Translations under genes and position numbers: made by a program | Notes under the pieces: model-generated | The model's input: only the letters and a program-made list of their open reading frames with translations | Told to the model about the DNA's origin: nothing | The model's database searches: none | Shown: piece after piece, positions 1-11,684 of the stretch | Layout: the number at the start of each line of letters is the position of its first letter | Numbering within the stretch: the stretch's first letter is position 1 | From: Gremmenia infestans | Lineage: Eukaryota; Ascomycota; Leotiomycetes; Helotiales; Hamatocanthoscyphaceae | Assembly: GCA_032629725.1 (NCBI GenBank) | Contig: JAFEVB010000029.1 | Location: 434,001-498,000, forward strand | Direction of reading: 5' to 3' | Length of the DNA stretch: 64,000 bases

Positions 1-173
1 CTCCTAGACCAGTAGAATGGCCCGGATCATGCTGGCTGGGCAGTACAGACCCTCAACCTAGTATCCTTACTACGATCGTGTATTTGGCCGCTTCCGTGGA
101 GTCCAATAGCTGAGTGCTAAGAGGACTAGTCTACATGTGAGAAGTTGGAGGACTATATATCTCATGGCTCCCT

Positions 174-2350
174 TCATACAAGTACTCGGCCTGAACAATT
201 GGCAACTTCATAGAAGAAGCCCCTCTCTGATACAGGGTCTAAATCTGTTCGATAATCGAAAGCACCTTCTCCTAAACTGTCACCGCTTCCATCAGTGATC
301 GTGAACATTTCGAGGCCTAGCAAGAAGTGACAGACTTCGCCATGGACCTCGAAAACAATTTGGCCAGGATATCCATGCTTGGCTCGACTGTTCACCCATA
401 TCAGATTACTAAGATCTGGGGCTTCCTCAGTATATCTGTGCATTATGAGTAGCCAACTTTCCAAATAGCCAACGCTGGGAACAGCACCGATTATCCATTA
501 AGTCCAGTGTTGAGGTCGCGAATCGCTGGGGGAAGAGGGGTTTGGGGGTCCTACCCATAGCTTCATTGTCAGCACTAGCCCGAGAATTGCTTTGGCAAGA
601 AGCTTAAGTAGGTCCCTATACCATAAAGCTTTTGGCCGGCCTTCAAGACAACTCTCATCCCAAATGCTTTGTTCCAGCCCTTGGCCAGGGCTGATTGCAA
701 GGTCATTCAGATTGATCGCCGCTGCTACGACAGTCAGGACAACTCGCCCTCAAACAGTCTATGCTTTATGTCCGGTGACTGCGAGTTGTGATCTTTGCTC
801 CATTTTTGCGTAGAGTAAATCATTTCTCGTTGCACGTCGAAGATATCCCTTCAAGCTCTCAACGAACAACGCCTACCCACAGTCCAAAGTAATGGCTTTG
901 TTCCTGGAGCGCCTTTTGCAGAAATGACTGGTTGTTCAAAGTCCGATCAAGCATATCCATATTCATTCGCTCAATGAGACATGTGCTCATAGCCTCCGTC
1001 GAAATTGTTTTTGCTCCTCAAATCGGCTCTGCCTCTTTGGAGGCGCCGAATCATCACCACCAGTGTAAAGCTGAAGGTCATCGAATTGAACCATCCTCGC
1101 CAAAAATTGGTCGTTGGGCTTATGCGGTACCAGATCGGTACTCGAAGCTCCTGGTAGCTTTTACGCCGCCTTAGATCTACAGCTTGCATCCCGAGAGCAT
1201 CTTCAAGCGTCGATAAGCGCGAAGAGTATTCACAAGGAACATCCTGGCCTTACTCCTGAGACCCATTGAGGCTGGGGCCTTTTCGGAGCCGGGACTCGAA
1301 ATATAGGGCCAAGTCCCTACTATAGGATTACCCAGGACTGGCGGAATCTGGCTTCAGGGCCAATTCTTTGTTCCAAGGATGCGACCCTCCGGACCTCTTT
1401 CAACCATGGCGACTCGGATTGGTCCCTCCGACCCTGGAGCAGACTGTTGCTATGTGTTGGGCCGCTTTCTAGGTTCAAAGTAATCGAATAAACTCTCGCA
1501 AGCTCCAGGGTAGATGATGTGGAGCGTCTTGCTCTGACTACTCAGGCCAGCCTCGAAATCTCATCAACCACACCAGCCTGTAGTTTGCATAATGAGTGGC
1601 CTATTTTGTACCCTTATGCTTTCGGTGGGCAGCTGACCCCTGCTGCTCAGAAGGAGTCTTTTTGTAGATTACTTACAAGACTTCCCTCTCCCCGTGAAGC
1701 AGTTGTAGAACTCTCTCGGTTCAATTCCACCTAAGCACCAGCGTAGCACCATCATCAAATGCCTCAATCTTGCTCCCACCATGGAGTCCATATCCCAAAC
1801 CCAAACCGGGTTGAGGCAATAGAAGCATGGCCTGGAAGTCTCACTGCACTGTTCCTAGCTCTGAGGTTCTCCCTGCAACACCAAGTCACTCTGGCCTTTC
1901 GTGAAGCCTTGTCCTTGGAGCGGCTTCCATTTACAATCTTTCCCGTTCACTATCGAAGCCTTCTTCGGATATGTGCCACGGCTGGGGGCGGGAACCCGCA
2001 TTGAAAAAGCGAGATATGTGACGTTTACCAGAGTACAAACAGCTGGCTATTGTATGGTAGCTGGGCGTCGAGATACTCCAATCGCTCGTTCCAGCGAAAT
2101 CCTCAACCACCAATGAGTTCGTTTGCTGACGTTCGTACCGGACAGGATTCGTGGCTGGTATTGTTTCGGGTTTGAATGGTTGTATTGCCAAGTGGTAGAG
2201 CTAATACCTTCGCAAGCTAAGCATGTTGTCTTGATTACCCATGCCTTTCTACATGCCAAACGCAATTCAGAATTACCATTAGCTGTCACTTTCCCGGTAG
2301 GCATATTTGCCACGTCCATTATAACAGCTTGGCCCATCGGCGGCTGCAAT
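174..2350 (-). pseudogene. Degenerate minus-strand coding remnant, family not recognised
   Basis: Reading the minus strand from about 2350 down to 170, long coding-like stretches appear, but no single frame is intact. One frame from 2349 to about 1680 is open apart from TAG/TAA stops that each differ by one C-to-T change from a Gln codon. A second frame at about 1480-1320 gives peptide such as LKEVRRVASLEQRIGPEARF. A third at about 1310-970 gives LALYFESRLRKG followed by LEDALGMQAVDLRRRKSY. A last open block lies at 464-174 with KHGYPGQIVFEVHGEVCHFL. A GTAAGT donor-like site occurs near 1676. I do not recognise the family. It could be a decayed gene, a repeat-induced-point-mutated copy or a gene with many introns. 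The coding character is seen; the pseudogene status is inferred. Confidence 0.4.
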
Positions 2351-5300
2351 CCTGGGACTTGAAAGTTCTAGAAGCACCGTAAATGCAATTGCCTCCGAGG
2401 CAGGATAGCGAATTTCTTCGTTATGGGGATGGAGTTTACGGACTTGGTGGTTCCGGTGAATCGATCTATGGTGCCCTCATTGTGCCGTAGTTTCGCAGAT
2501 ATCTGACCATTCTTGCTCAATGTTCTCGTCATCTGTTGACTGAGTTTCCCATAGCGTGCGCTGCCAACATGTCCGTGTATCTCTATGCTGATTCGTAATC
2601 CCTGAAGTCGTATCTTTCTCCTGAACGCCGCCTAGTTGCTGGCATAGGACCCGGCATGCCCTCTATCTCCATCGCCAATACATACACACGTGTCTTAGAT
2701 GATTCGAATGTGGAGTGAGGGGGATGGGTGATGAGATCGAGTGATTGTCGCATTCTCTGTGATCGTTAGTAACAGCGCCCATTCCCTAATTGTCACCTGT
2801 GGAAGCCGTGTACCTGTTCTTAAAAGTCTCCGTGTTCACTTCCTATTGTCTAATGTAGCATTGTATTAGGACCTCGTTCTCCGACGTTGTAACTCTGACT
2901 CGAGTCTTCACTCCTCCAGAGTGGCGTATGTGTCGAGTGCATTGCTGAGGAGAGGCTTTTTCGTTCCGAGTCGTATCAGCGGGAGCTTGACATCTGCGAT
3001 TAAAGACTGTTAGCTAGTTCAACCTTCTACTGAGCGGTATATTTGAAGCTGCTTACCCTATGTTGTCGTGTTTTTGTTCTTGAGAAGTTGCTAGAAGAGA
3101 AGCGGCGGTAGAAGTCAGCAAACCCGTCCGCCCCAAGTGTGATCTTTTGGAGGTGAAACCATACTCGCAGAACTCGAGAATATTACTGGAACACGTCCCC
3201 AAATCTCTCCTTGGATATGCCCGTATCTTTTCTCATGCTACCCTGGAGGCGCAAAGTGAGAACTAGGTCAATATTCATTCTCTATTGTGCGACAGAAACC
3301 TATTCTGGCATGCAGTGAGTCAGTCAATGATTAGATTGTCACCCACAGTGAGTGAGTGCCCGACTGTCCGGCCGACCGACCAACCGATCGACCGTCCGTT
3401 CATGCCTCAGTTGATCATCAGGTTGTCTTGACGTGTCGTGTCCATGTCCTGGAGTATAGTTCGAAGTGGTGGTATTGTAAAAGCACTTCCTCGATTTTTA
3501 CTGGGACAGACAAGCTGTCCACGCATCTACTTTCTTTGCTACAGAGTATAGTAAGTAGTCTCCCTGTGCCAATGGCAGGGAAACGATCAAGAACAAGACA
3601 GATCATTAAAGCAAGGCCGTAAAGCAAAGCGTAGAAGCAGAATGTAGTTTGACTTACCCAAGAACCGTTCCCCGGACTATTCCATCACTTCTGCTTTCCA
3701 CTGCTCCTCATACCGGGCCTCCTTTGACTTCCCTCCATGTGTCCTTTCGCCTGCGACTCCGTCCTCGTTTCTCTCGTGTGTATAAATGAGTGTAGTAATG
3801 TAGGATTGGTTGTTGGTGTTAGATTTCGAATTGGGAATAGGTATGTGCGTTGCTCGGTGGTCGCAATCGAGGGATCCAAGTCAGTGACTTTGTCGTCGCC
3901 AGTGTATAGGTATGCTAGTGACCGAAGGCAGGCAGATAGACGGCGGGTCGAGTGAGTGATCAATATGGTTCAGGGGCAAAGTGCGTCTGCGATAGCTTGC
4001 GTCTCTTGTTGAAAATGTAGGGGATGCAACAGCTCTTACGTCCTGGATTCCGAAATAGAAACACATTTACCCTAGCATGTCCTGCCGATTGTATGTTGAA
4101 AGATGAAATAGTCGGCTTGTGCTCGTATATGAAGGGGCATCGTTTTAATGTAGATTAGTAAGGCGTAGAAGGTATCTACTATTTTGCGGCATCTTCGAGG
4201 GACCCAGAAGATGGGTTGTGTGCTGTGATCCTTGTTCTTGGGCTGTGGGGACTCGAGAGGGAGATATCGGGCGGTTGGAGACGATTTGGGGTGGATCCGA
4301 ACGGTAAGTTTGGGCTGGTGATCGGAAAGGCCAGCACACAGGCTGCGAGTTCGTCTTTGGTATCTGGTGTGCGATGGATGCTGTAGCTCTTTCAAGTGGT
4401 TAGGCGTTCGAGGAGCAGGCGCTGGTCTTCGGGAGGGGACCCTGGGGAGGCTTACCTGTTTACCAGTGCTATTTTCCGCAGCCTTGTTTCAGTTTATGAT
4501 TTCATAGGTTCTTGAGCGCTGTGATTTGCTGAGAGTTGATCTAATGGTTCTGTGGTATTAGCAGGTTGTCAAATGGGAACTCAAGGGATTGTCGATGGTG
4601 TTTGGGGGTTGGGTCGCCCTCCGGTATGGGTTCTAGACCAAGTGTCTTTCTCCTCCACTTTGTTTGCCTCCGCAGGTCCTTCGAGTACTGATATTGAGGA
4701 ATCAAGGGGCTCCTGTCGTTGTGCTTCTGATAATCGTTATGGTGGAAGTCGATTTCCGAATTTCCAAGCCTCGCGAGCCTTGTTTCCCCTTTTCTAGTTT
4801 CAGCGAGTGTATTCGAACGCCTTCTAGAGGGTAGTCCTTCTTTGGCGTATGTTGTAAGAAACATAGGTAGTTTTACTCATACAAACTGGTTTTAGAAAGA
4901 GTGTTATTGTTGGTGCCGACTTGGTTGAGGGGTTCCTCGCTAGGATTCAGGCGTTTGCACTGTCGGTATGCGTTTGAATTTGCTAAAGTCATGCATGGGG
5001 GGAAAAGTCGCCCGCCTACTGTAGCGGAACTACATACAAGCATCTACCACATCTTATCTTACAAAAGTTCACACAAGTCTTTGATCACCCCTATACCCAA
5101 AGTAAGCGTGGATTTCGATTCTTTCCATTTTACCGGAGGGACCTACTAGAGCCTGACTGACTGCTTTTGATATGCAAAATATGCTGCTACCCGTCTTATG
5201 ACAGCTTGACTAGATGTAATATAATGAGAACGATCATTAGGCACTGGTAGAACTTTGCGGAAGCCGTTTTTTTCCCCCTACTATTCTACAATGTGCCAAA

Positions 5301-6632
5301 TATCTGACACAGTCCCGTAACTTAGAAGACTCCCTCACCTACTATTCTCTATATGACTTGCCCACAGAGCAATCCAATCCATACACCAAGATATTCGAAA
5401 GTATCTTCTAGCAGACGCTCTATCGCCCTACTCGAACCCTTCTCAAGTCCCCACGAAGCCCTTCGCAAGGTCAAGTGCCATACTAATATAATATATATCC
5501 CGCTGTGAACATACCGATGATACAAACATACCGCCGATTTCCCCCATACTAGCAAATGCATATCGATCTAATTATCCATTTCCACAATCACTCAATTTCA
5601 TTCTCCAAACTTTTGTTTCCACTCTACCCCACTTTACTCTAGAACAAAATACCTTTTCATAGCCTTTCGGATTCTGCGGAGATCCGACGGCATATGACAT
5701 GATACGGCACGATGTTGGACTCACGAACAAAGAAAGCAAGCACAAACACACCCACATTCCTCGCTTAAATCCCCTCCTATCTTACCCCTATTCAAAACTA
5801 AGCGGGCTCATCAATATGCCTTACTTTAGCAAATCGCAGAAAGCAAGATGGTTTTAACGTGTAATCTGTTGGAGGGTCTTTATGTACATAAAGTATGTTT
5901 GCTTTTATGGGAGTGGGAGGGCGGTTGGGATACTGTAGAAGTCTCATAAACCCGGCCGGATATTGACCGTTTCTAGCCGAGCGGGATTTCTGACTCCGTA
6001 TTCGAGTGAAGATTCGAAATATATTGATTATTAATTGATACATATATACGTACCTGTGAAGATTATCTATCTAGTGGAAGGAGGGAGGATAACGCTCACT
6101 CACTTGGGATAGCTATATATACGTACTGTAGGACTGGGGGTAATTTTGGAATGAATGGTAGGTAGGTAGGTGGAAGAATGGATGATATATACATGCGTCC
6201 ATGGGCGAAAGAACTAAATCAAGTGATGGAAAGTTAAGATGGGGGGGGATCGTAAGATTTTATAATTGCTTTCTACGTATCACGGAATTTCCAAACGGAT
6301 ACTCGTATACTATAGGTTTAGGATGTGCAAGGTGTGTAATATGTGGTGATATTGTCATTATCCATTACTATCTCTCCTCCGCCTTCAAGGCATTGGCAAA
6401 ACCCTAGAGAGATAGATCATAAGGTAAGTCATCGTCTCCCCCCCTCCCCCCCCCCAATCAAAAAAACGCCCAGGCCGTCCACCAGCCAGCATTGCTAAAA
6501 TGAAGCAAAATAGGTATCAAGGTTCCAGAAATCGTAGCAAAACCAAACGCCATCCCACACTTCCAATCAAACAAACACTAGAGAGAACCCCAAAAACTAG
6601 ACGCTAAATTTCCACAATTCACAAATTACACA
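2351..6632. other. Gene-poor region, no supported gene
   Basis: About 4.3 kb in which every reading frame is short and lacks composition or splice structure that would support a gene. It contains small simple-sequence patches, for example a GACC/GACCAACC-like run near 3370-3395, GTAGGTAG copies near 6160 and a poly-C/poly-A run near 6440-6467. The right end is presumably the 3' flank of the HeLo-RA gene. Nothing resembling a transposon end, tRNA or rRNA was seen. Confidence 0.5.
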
Positions 6633-8226
6633 TCACAAATCCTTCTTCTCACGCTTCCGCAGCAAAAACAACGGCTTCTGACCCGCCTCACTCAGTTTCT
6701 TGAAAATCATCAACGGCTTCTCGTCTAATCCCAACGGCCTCTGTACATCCGCACCCCCGGACTCAGATGCGGAACTTATATATAGGGAGTAGTTTTCGCA
6801 GGGTCCGTCGATGTTGTATTTTTGCAGGGCCGCGGGGAGGATCTCAGATGTCGGGTCGTTGATGCCTACGCGGAAGGACTTGAATATAGTTTCCATTTTT
6901 TGGGTCCCTGGGGTCGGGGGGGTCGAGGGGTGGCGTTTGAGGTCTGATGATGATGAGGATGAGGATGATTTTTGAGCCGAGTGTGATTGTGCTCGTTTGA
7001 GATTAGTAGTAGTGGTGGTGATAGGGTTTTCAATGGAGGGTTGTTGTGATGATGGCGCTGTTTGGGACCGGGAGCGTGATCGTGATCGTGAATCGTGGAC
7101 TGGAGCTAGAGTTTGAGCAGGCGTGTGTGGTGATTTCTCCACAAGTACGGGATACCGCTTTTCCATCTCAGCCACCAAGTCGCCGACGAGGTCTTGGAAC
7201 CGCGGCTCGGGGAAGGAGCCGAACTTCTTCCGTGCTTGGTTTCGTTTTGGGTGAAAGCTTGGGATTTCGGGTAGGTGATCTGGGGAGCCTAGAAGTGTTT
7301 GTCGACGGATTAATTCGTCGTGTACATCGTTTATCAGCTCTCCAACTTGAGCTTCTGGTAATATGGCGAGCTTTTCCCGTGGCTTTCGAAGGGGATTTGC
7401 ATTTTCTGGATGCTCGGCCAGATAACTCTTCATGGTAGTCAGATGTTTTCTGAGTGCAGCAGATAATGGTGCCACCAAGGGTGAAGTCTGACGCAAAGAC
7501 ATCGTCCGGGAAGGTTCTGTTGCACTCCTTGTAGGTCTTGGTCGTAAAATAGTGGTGTATGGTGGTGGATTTTCATCTGGTATAGCAGGGAGATGCAGAG
7601 GTTCTTTCGGCGAAGGAGTGATGACTCCCGCAGCTTTTGAAATACTTTCAAGCCCATCGATAAGGCTCTTCAGCGCCTTGATCTTTTCTTCAAATTTCCT
7701 TGCATCGACACTAGCCCATTTGGCAATGGCGAGGAATGATTTCTGCTTTTGGTTTTCTAGCATGCGTTCTTGGAGAACACTTTTGGTTGGTGAAGTGACA
7801 AATAAAGAACCAAAGGATTTCCAGGAACGTGAGTGCTTGGAGTTTTCGGAATCTTCTCTCGGGTCAGGTGACGAAGGTTGTAAATCATATTTCCTTCGCA
7901 GACTCTCAATCTCAGATAATACATAGGCGATGCTGTGGATTGTCTGAGTAATGGTATTTTCAACATCTGGCCGTTTGAATGCCCGACCCAGCGGACGAGC
8001 GCTTTCTTCCACATCAAGTCCGACCTGTGACGTGTCAATACGGGATCAAGGTATACAAAGTGGCACAAGGAGGTAAGCTTACCGATTCTCCCCAGAGACG
8101 AACTCGCAAGGACTGGATTGAAAGCTCAGTACATAACAATTCATACTCTGATCCAAATTCTTGGGATGCTAAGATCGACTTGAGACTGTCGCAGCAGCCC
8201 AACAATACAGCTGCAATTGAAGCCAT
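6633..8226 (-). CDS. HeLo-domain protein with C-terminal Ras-association domain
   Basis: Two exons, complement(join(6633..8024,8083..8226)), 511 residues; the 58-bp intron has a GTAAGC donor and a CACAG acceptor and restores the motif RLWGESVGLD. Residues 1 to about 140 match the HeLo (prion-inhibition and propagation) fold: an N-terminal hydrophobic helix (ASIAAVLLGCC), then a helical bundle with the conserved R-x-x-x-WGE-x-VG segment and LSEIESLRRKY. HeLo domains in HET-S and LopB-type proteins are helical bundles that can act on membranes in fungal cell death. Residues 150-420 are Pro/Ser-rich and disordered, with an RSRSRSRS run and a poly-Ser tract. Residues 425-511 resemble the Ste50-type RA domain, ending EKPLMIFKKLSEAGQKPLFL, which binds small GTPases in known members. 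The start MASIAAV is about eight residues shorter than usual HeLo N-termini, so a tiny upstream exon ending at the TTGCAG near 8210 is possible. Function is inferred. Confidence 0.82.
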
Positions 8227-9040
8227 TGCACGTGATTGTAGCTTGTAGCAGTGCAATTGGTGAAGTTATGCGAGCCGACGATCAATGGAAACAAATGGCT
8301 GGAACATGTGTGTTACGAGTACCTTGGTAGTGATGTGATATATAAGAAGCCAAATTATAGGAGTTGAGGTCGAGACACTGCTTGTATCAGAGGTCCACGG
8401 CTGAGCAAGCGCGAAGGAAGGATGAAGTGATGGAGAGAGAAGTCGACAGGTTAAGGTAAGCACGGGCACGGTGACACTTGAGGCTCAAGGAAAGGAAACT
8501 TGTTTGCTGCAAAGGTGAAACGAAACACAAATGGAAACACAGGTAGATGATTGGTGGACTCGCCATACACCAACTATCACCAACTTTGTTTGCTGTTGGC
8601 AGCGTTTACATGTGTGATTGGGCGGCGTGAGGGATAAAAATACACGTGAAGGGGGAGAGGGGGGGCTGGAACCCTTGAAACATTGCCGACTCTGGGGTGC
8701 TTCGCCTTATACTTGCATCAAGACAAGCATGTAGAGAATAGGAAACAGACGATACCGAAGAGAACAGAATACATCGTGAAAAGTAGCTCGATTAATCAAG
8801 TCCTGGAGGGAACCGAGCTGCGGGAATAGGGGCAAGGCACGGTATGCAGGCAAAGAAAATAAGAATTTGGAATTTTTATTTTTAAATAGGAATATACTTT
8901 CAGTACCAAAACGCAGAAGGTTTTAGTCGTGGCATGATTTGAATAAAGTTTTCCTTTTCCCGGCGTATGAGAGAATTAGAATGGGCTGCTTTTCTGCGGT
9001 TTACAGAGCATCAACGACCTCTTTTCATCATGTGTCAATC

Positions 9041-9090
9041 TCTCCATCTCTCCATCTCTCCATCTCTCCATCTCTCCATCTCTTCATCTC
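9041..9090. repeat. Microsatellite, 8-bp unit TCTCCATC
   Basis: Six tandem copies of an 8-bp TCTCCATC-type unit, the last one with a C-to-T change. It lies in intergenic DNA about 830 bp upstream of the NTF2-like gene. Confidence 0.95.
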
Positions 9091-9765
9091 GCCCCCTTTA
9101 CCATGCTGAAAGATACTTCTTCCTTACGAACATCTTAACACGCGCATCCGTGCCCCTAAAAGCTGAAACATGGGCTCTAATTTTGGCAGCAGTGGCGCGT
9201 TTTGAAAAGCGAACGGGCCCTGGACAGGGTCGTTGCTAGCCTAAAGGAGCATAAGCAGGTGCGGCAGATCATCCAAACACGCGAAGTAGACTCATACCCA
9301 GGTACGTAGACAAGTTACAAGACACCATCGCATCTGTCTACGGTCCTCTACTACACTCCGAAGTCCGTACTTGTAAAGTAAATATCTAAGATCGCGGCTT
9401 GGACTTTAAGAGGAGATTACTCACTGGTCCTCGTGATGTGCCCCTTAATGGGTGCATCTTAAGATTCTCGCCCAAGGTGTGGTGCGGTGTGGTGTTGAGC
9501 AGATACAAAACGAACACAACACGAAGACTTGGAACAACGAACTGATATATCCCTCAATTCATATACCAACTCTGTAAAGACATTCAAAGCAAGACAAGGG
9601 AACATTTAATGTCGATTTAATAATAATTGTACCATTAGAGAAACTTCTATCAAATACTCCACTCCACTGCACCCACTTGTTGCCCGGCGGATCAAATACC
9701 GTAGAAGTCGCGACGCTGTAAACACCACTTTCGCTTCTGCCGTCCCTGACTCCCCTCCCATTTCC

Positions 9766-9787
9766 CACCACCACCACCACCACCACT
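9766..9787. repeat. CCA trinucleotide repeat in the NTF2-like 5' region
   Basis: Short perfect CAC/CCA trinucleotide tract followed by pyrimidine-rich DNA (CTCCCTCC repeats at about 9849-9865). It sits in the likely promoter or 5' UTR of the NTF2-like gene. Confidence 0.85.
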
Positions 9788-9922
9788 CTAATCCCCAAGA
9801 CACCGCATCTGTCAATTTGCGCGCAGACAACAAGAAGAACCAGATCTGCCTCCCTCCCTCCCTCCCACTTGCATCTGCATTCATCGCGCATCCTCTGTAC
9901 TCCCACACAACAGCTAAACACT

Positions 9923-11684
9923 ATGGCGCTCCAGGCCGCATACAAGCAGTTTTTAGCTGCGCCAAACTCATCCTTCCTCGCCAGCGACGCGTCTCTGCAC
10001 TACATTACCACTCTCACCACCCTGCACGGCTCCGCAGAGATCATCAAATACCTCAATAACCAGAGCCACGAGCTCAAGAAAAAGGAGGAGAAGTTCCTCG
10101 ATGTGGTAGAAGGCCCTAACTCTCTCGCTGTAGAGGTTTACACTACCTTGGAATTTCAGACCGGAGGTGGTGCATACCTCCCCAGCCTAGATGACAACTT
10201 CCTCGCCGATCGCATCGTCACTTTGCCAATCGTATGTTTTGTATCTTGTCCCCCAAAACAGACTGCTGACTCTGCAGATTCACATTGTCAGCTTCGATGC
10301 AAACGACAAGATCCAACAAATCCGACAGAGCTGGGACCAGGGATCACTTCTCAAACTGATCGATGTTATTGGCAAGACTGGGCGCAACTGGCCAATTCGC
10401 GATGGAAAGGACCAAATCAACTTGATCGTATCAAGTGTCAAGTCGACTGGCAAACCTTCCTCAGAGTCCACCTCGAATGCTGCTGACGCTGTCCGATCCT
10501 CCCGCGCCAACTCTAACAATGTTACCCGTGATCCTCATGCGTCTTTGTCTCTCTTCGAGCCACGCGAAAAGGCTACTAGCGCTGAGACGCGCCCAGCAGC
10601 TATTGCTCGCGCTTCTTCAGCAAAGCCAGCGCAGCGGAATTACCATGACTTGTTTGTTGGCAATGAATCAGACCAATCTCCAACATCACCTACCAGACCT
10701 ACTGCCCGCGAACGTGCCGAGTCCCCCTCTAGAAACGGCGGCGCCAAGGGCAAGGGCGGTGCAGGAGCAGGAAAAAACTATGGGCCTTCGCGCTTGTTCG
10801 ATACTGAAGAGCTTGACGAGGCTTCGCCTGTCCGACCATCCCCCATGAAAGAGACAAATGGTAAGAAGTATGAGCACTTTGACTTTGGTGAAAATCTTGA
10901 TGCTCCTGCTCGTAAGGATAAGACGAGCAAGCACGGAAGTCAGTGGGGCTTTGATGATTTCAACACCCCTGCGAAGGTTGTCCCTAGCAAAGTTATGCGC
11001 GCCAACGAGGTCCGACACTGGGGCGACGAGGACAATGAACTTGTTGATAGCCCAGTCAAGCACCCAAAGGTGGACAAGCCACGGAAGGACGCCCAGACCC
11101 ATTTTGAGTTCAAGGACGATGGTACTCCAGAGGCCGGGCGTCGCATTGTCGGTCGACCCCGTGGACAAGGCCAGAACGACGGTATGGGCCTCTATAGGAA
11201 CAATCTTTATGATGATGAGACTGGTGGACACGCTGGAGGTGATGAGCCGCATAAATTCAGACCCATTGCGAATGTGGTTGATCGCCGCAAGGACTTCGAC
11301 TCCCACTGGGAAATGAAAGACGATTCTCCATCAGCTAAACCTCCACCTCAGCGTATCTCTGAAGACAGAGCCAAGGCTGTCAAGATGATGGAACCCAATT
11401 GGATTGCAGGTGATAAATCCCCAGATCAGAAGGAGAATGTTCCACCAACCGCCAAGGCTCCACTTTCCGACGCGTCCAATGCCATGAGTCACAGAAACGA
11501 CGAGCACAAGGGAATCGCTACGGGTGGTAATGGAATGGGTGGCAAGAAGGGCGTTGGTCGTGGATGGGGCTTCGGTGAGGAGAGCGATGGCGAGGAGGCC
11601 GAACACAACAAATCCAACAAATTCCGAACTGGCAAGCAGGGAGGCAAGAACCAAGTTACTGGGGGTGATTTCTGGGATTTTTAA
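9923..11684 (+). CDS. NTF2-fold protein with long disordered acidic tail
   Basis: Two exons, join(9923..10231,10278..11684), 571 residues; the 46-bp intron runs from GTATGT to CTGCAG and the frame is kept (VTLPI-IHIVSFDAND). Residues 1 to about 125 look like an NTF2 domain: a helical start (AYKQFLAAPNSSFLASDASLHY), then strands including VEVYTTLEFQTGGGAYLPSL, DRIVTLPI and IHIVSFDANDKIQQIR. NTF2 folds serve in nuclear transport and as small binding modules. The rest is charged and disordered and carries repeated short aromatic-acidic segments: HFDFGENLD, QWGFDDFNTP, HWGDEDNE, HFEFKDDGTPEA, HWEMKDDSPSA, GWGFGEESDGEE and the terminal GGDFWDF. I know of no named function for this architecture. 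The repeated W/F-acidic motifs may bind a partner several times (inference). The long antisense frame at 10686-11306 is a shadow of this composition. Confidence 0.85.

Larger units (their letters stand above)
8227..9922. other. Divergent intergenic region between HeLo-RA and NTF2-like genes
   Basis: Promoter regions of two divergently transcribed genes. It contains an 8-bp microsatellite (9041-9090) and a CCA-repeat tract about 140 bp upstream of the NTF2-like start. No supported gene was found; the open frames on either strand are short and low-complexity. Confidence 0.5.

Noticed and set aside
10686..11306. 206-codon minus-strand frame
   Set aside because: It lies wholly inside exon 2 of the NTF2-like gene on the other strand, has no domain and reflects codon composition.
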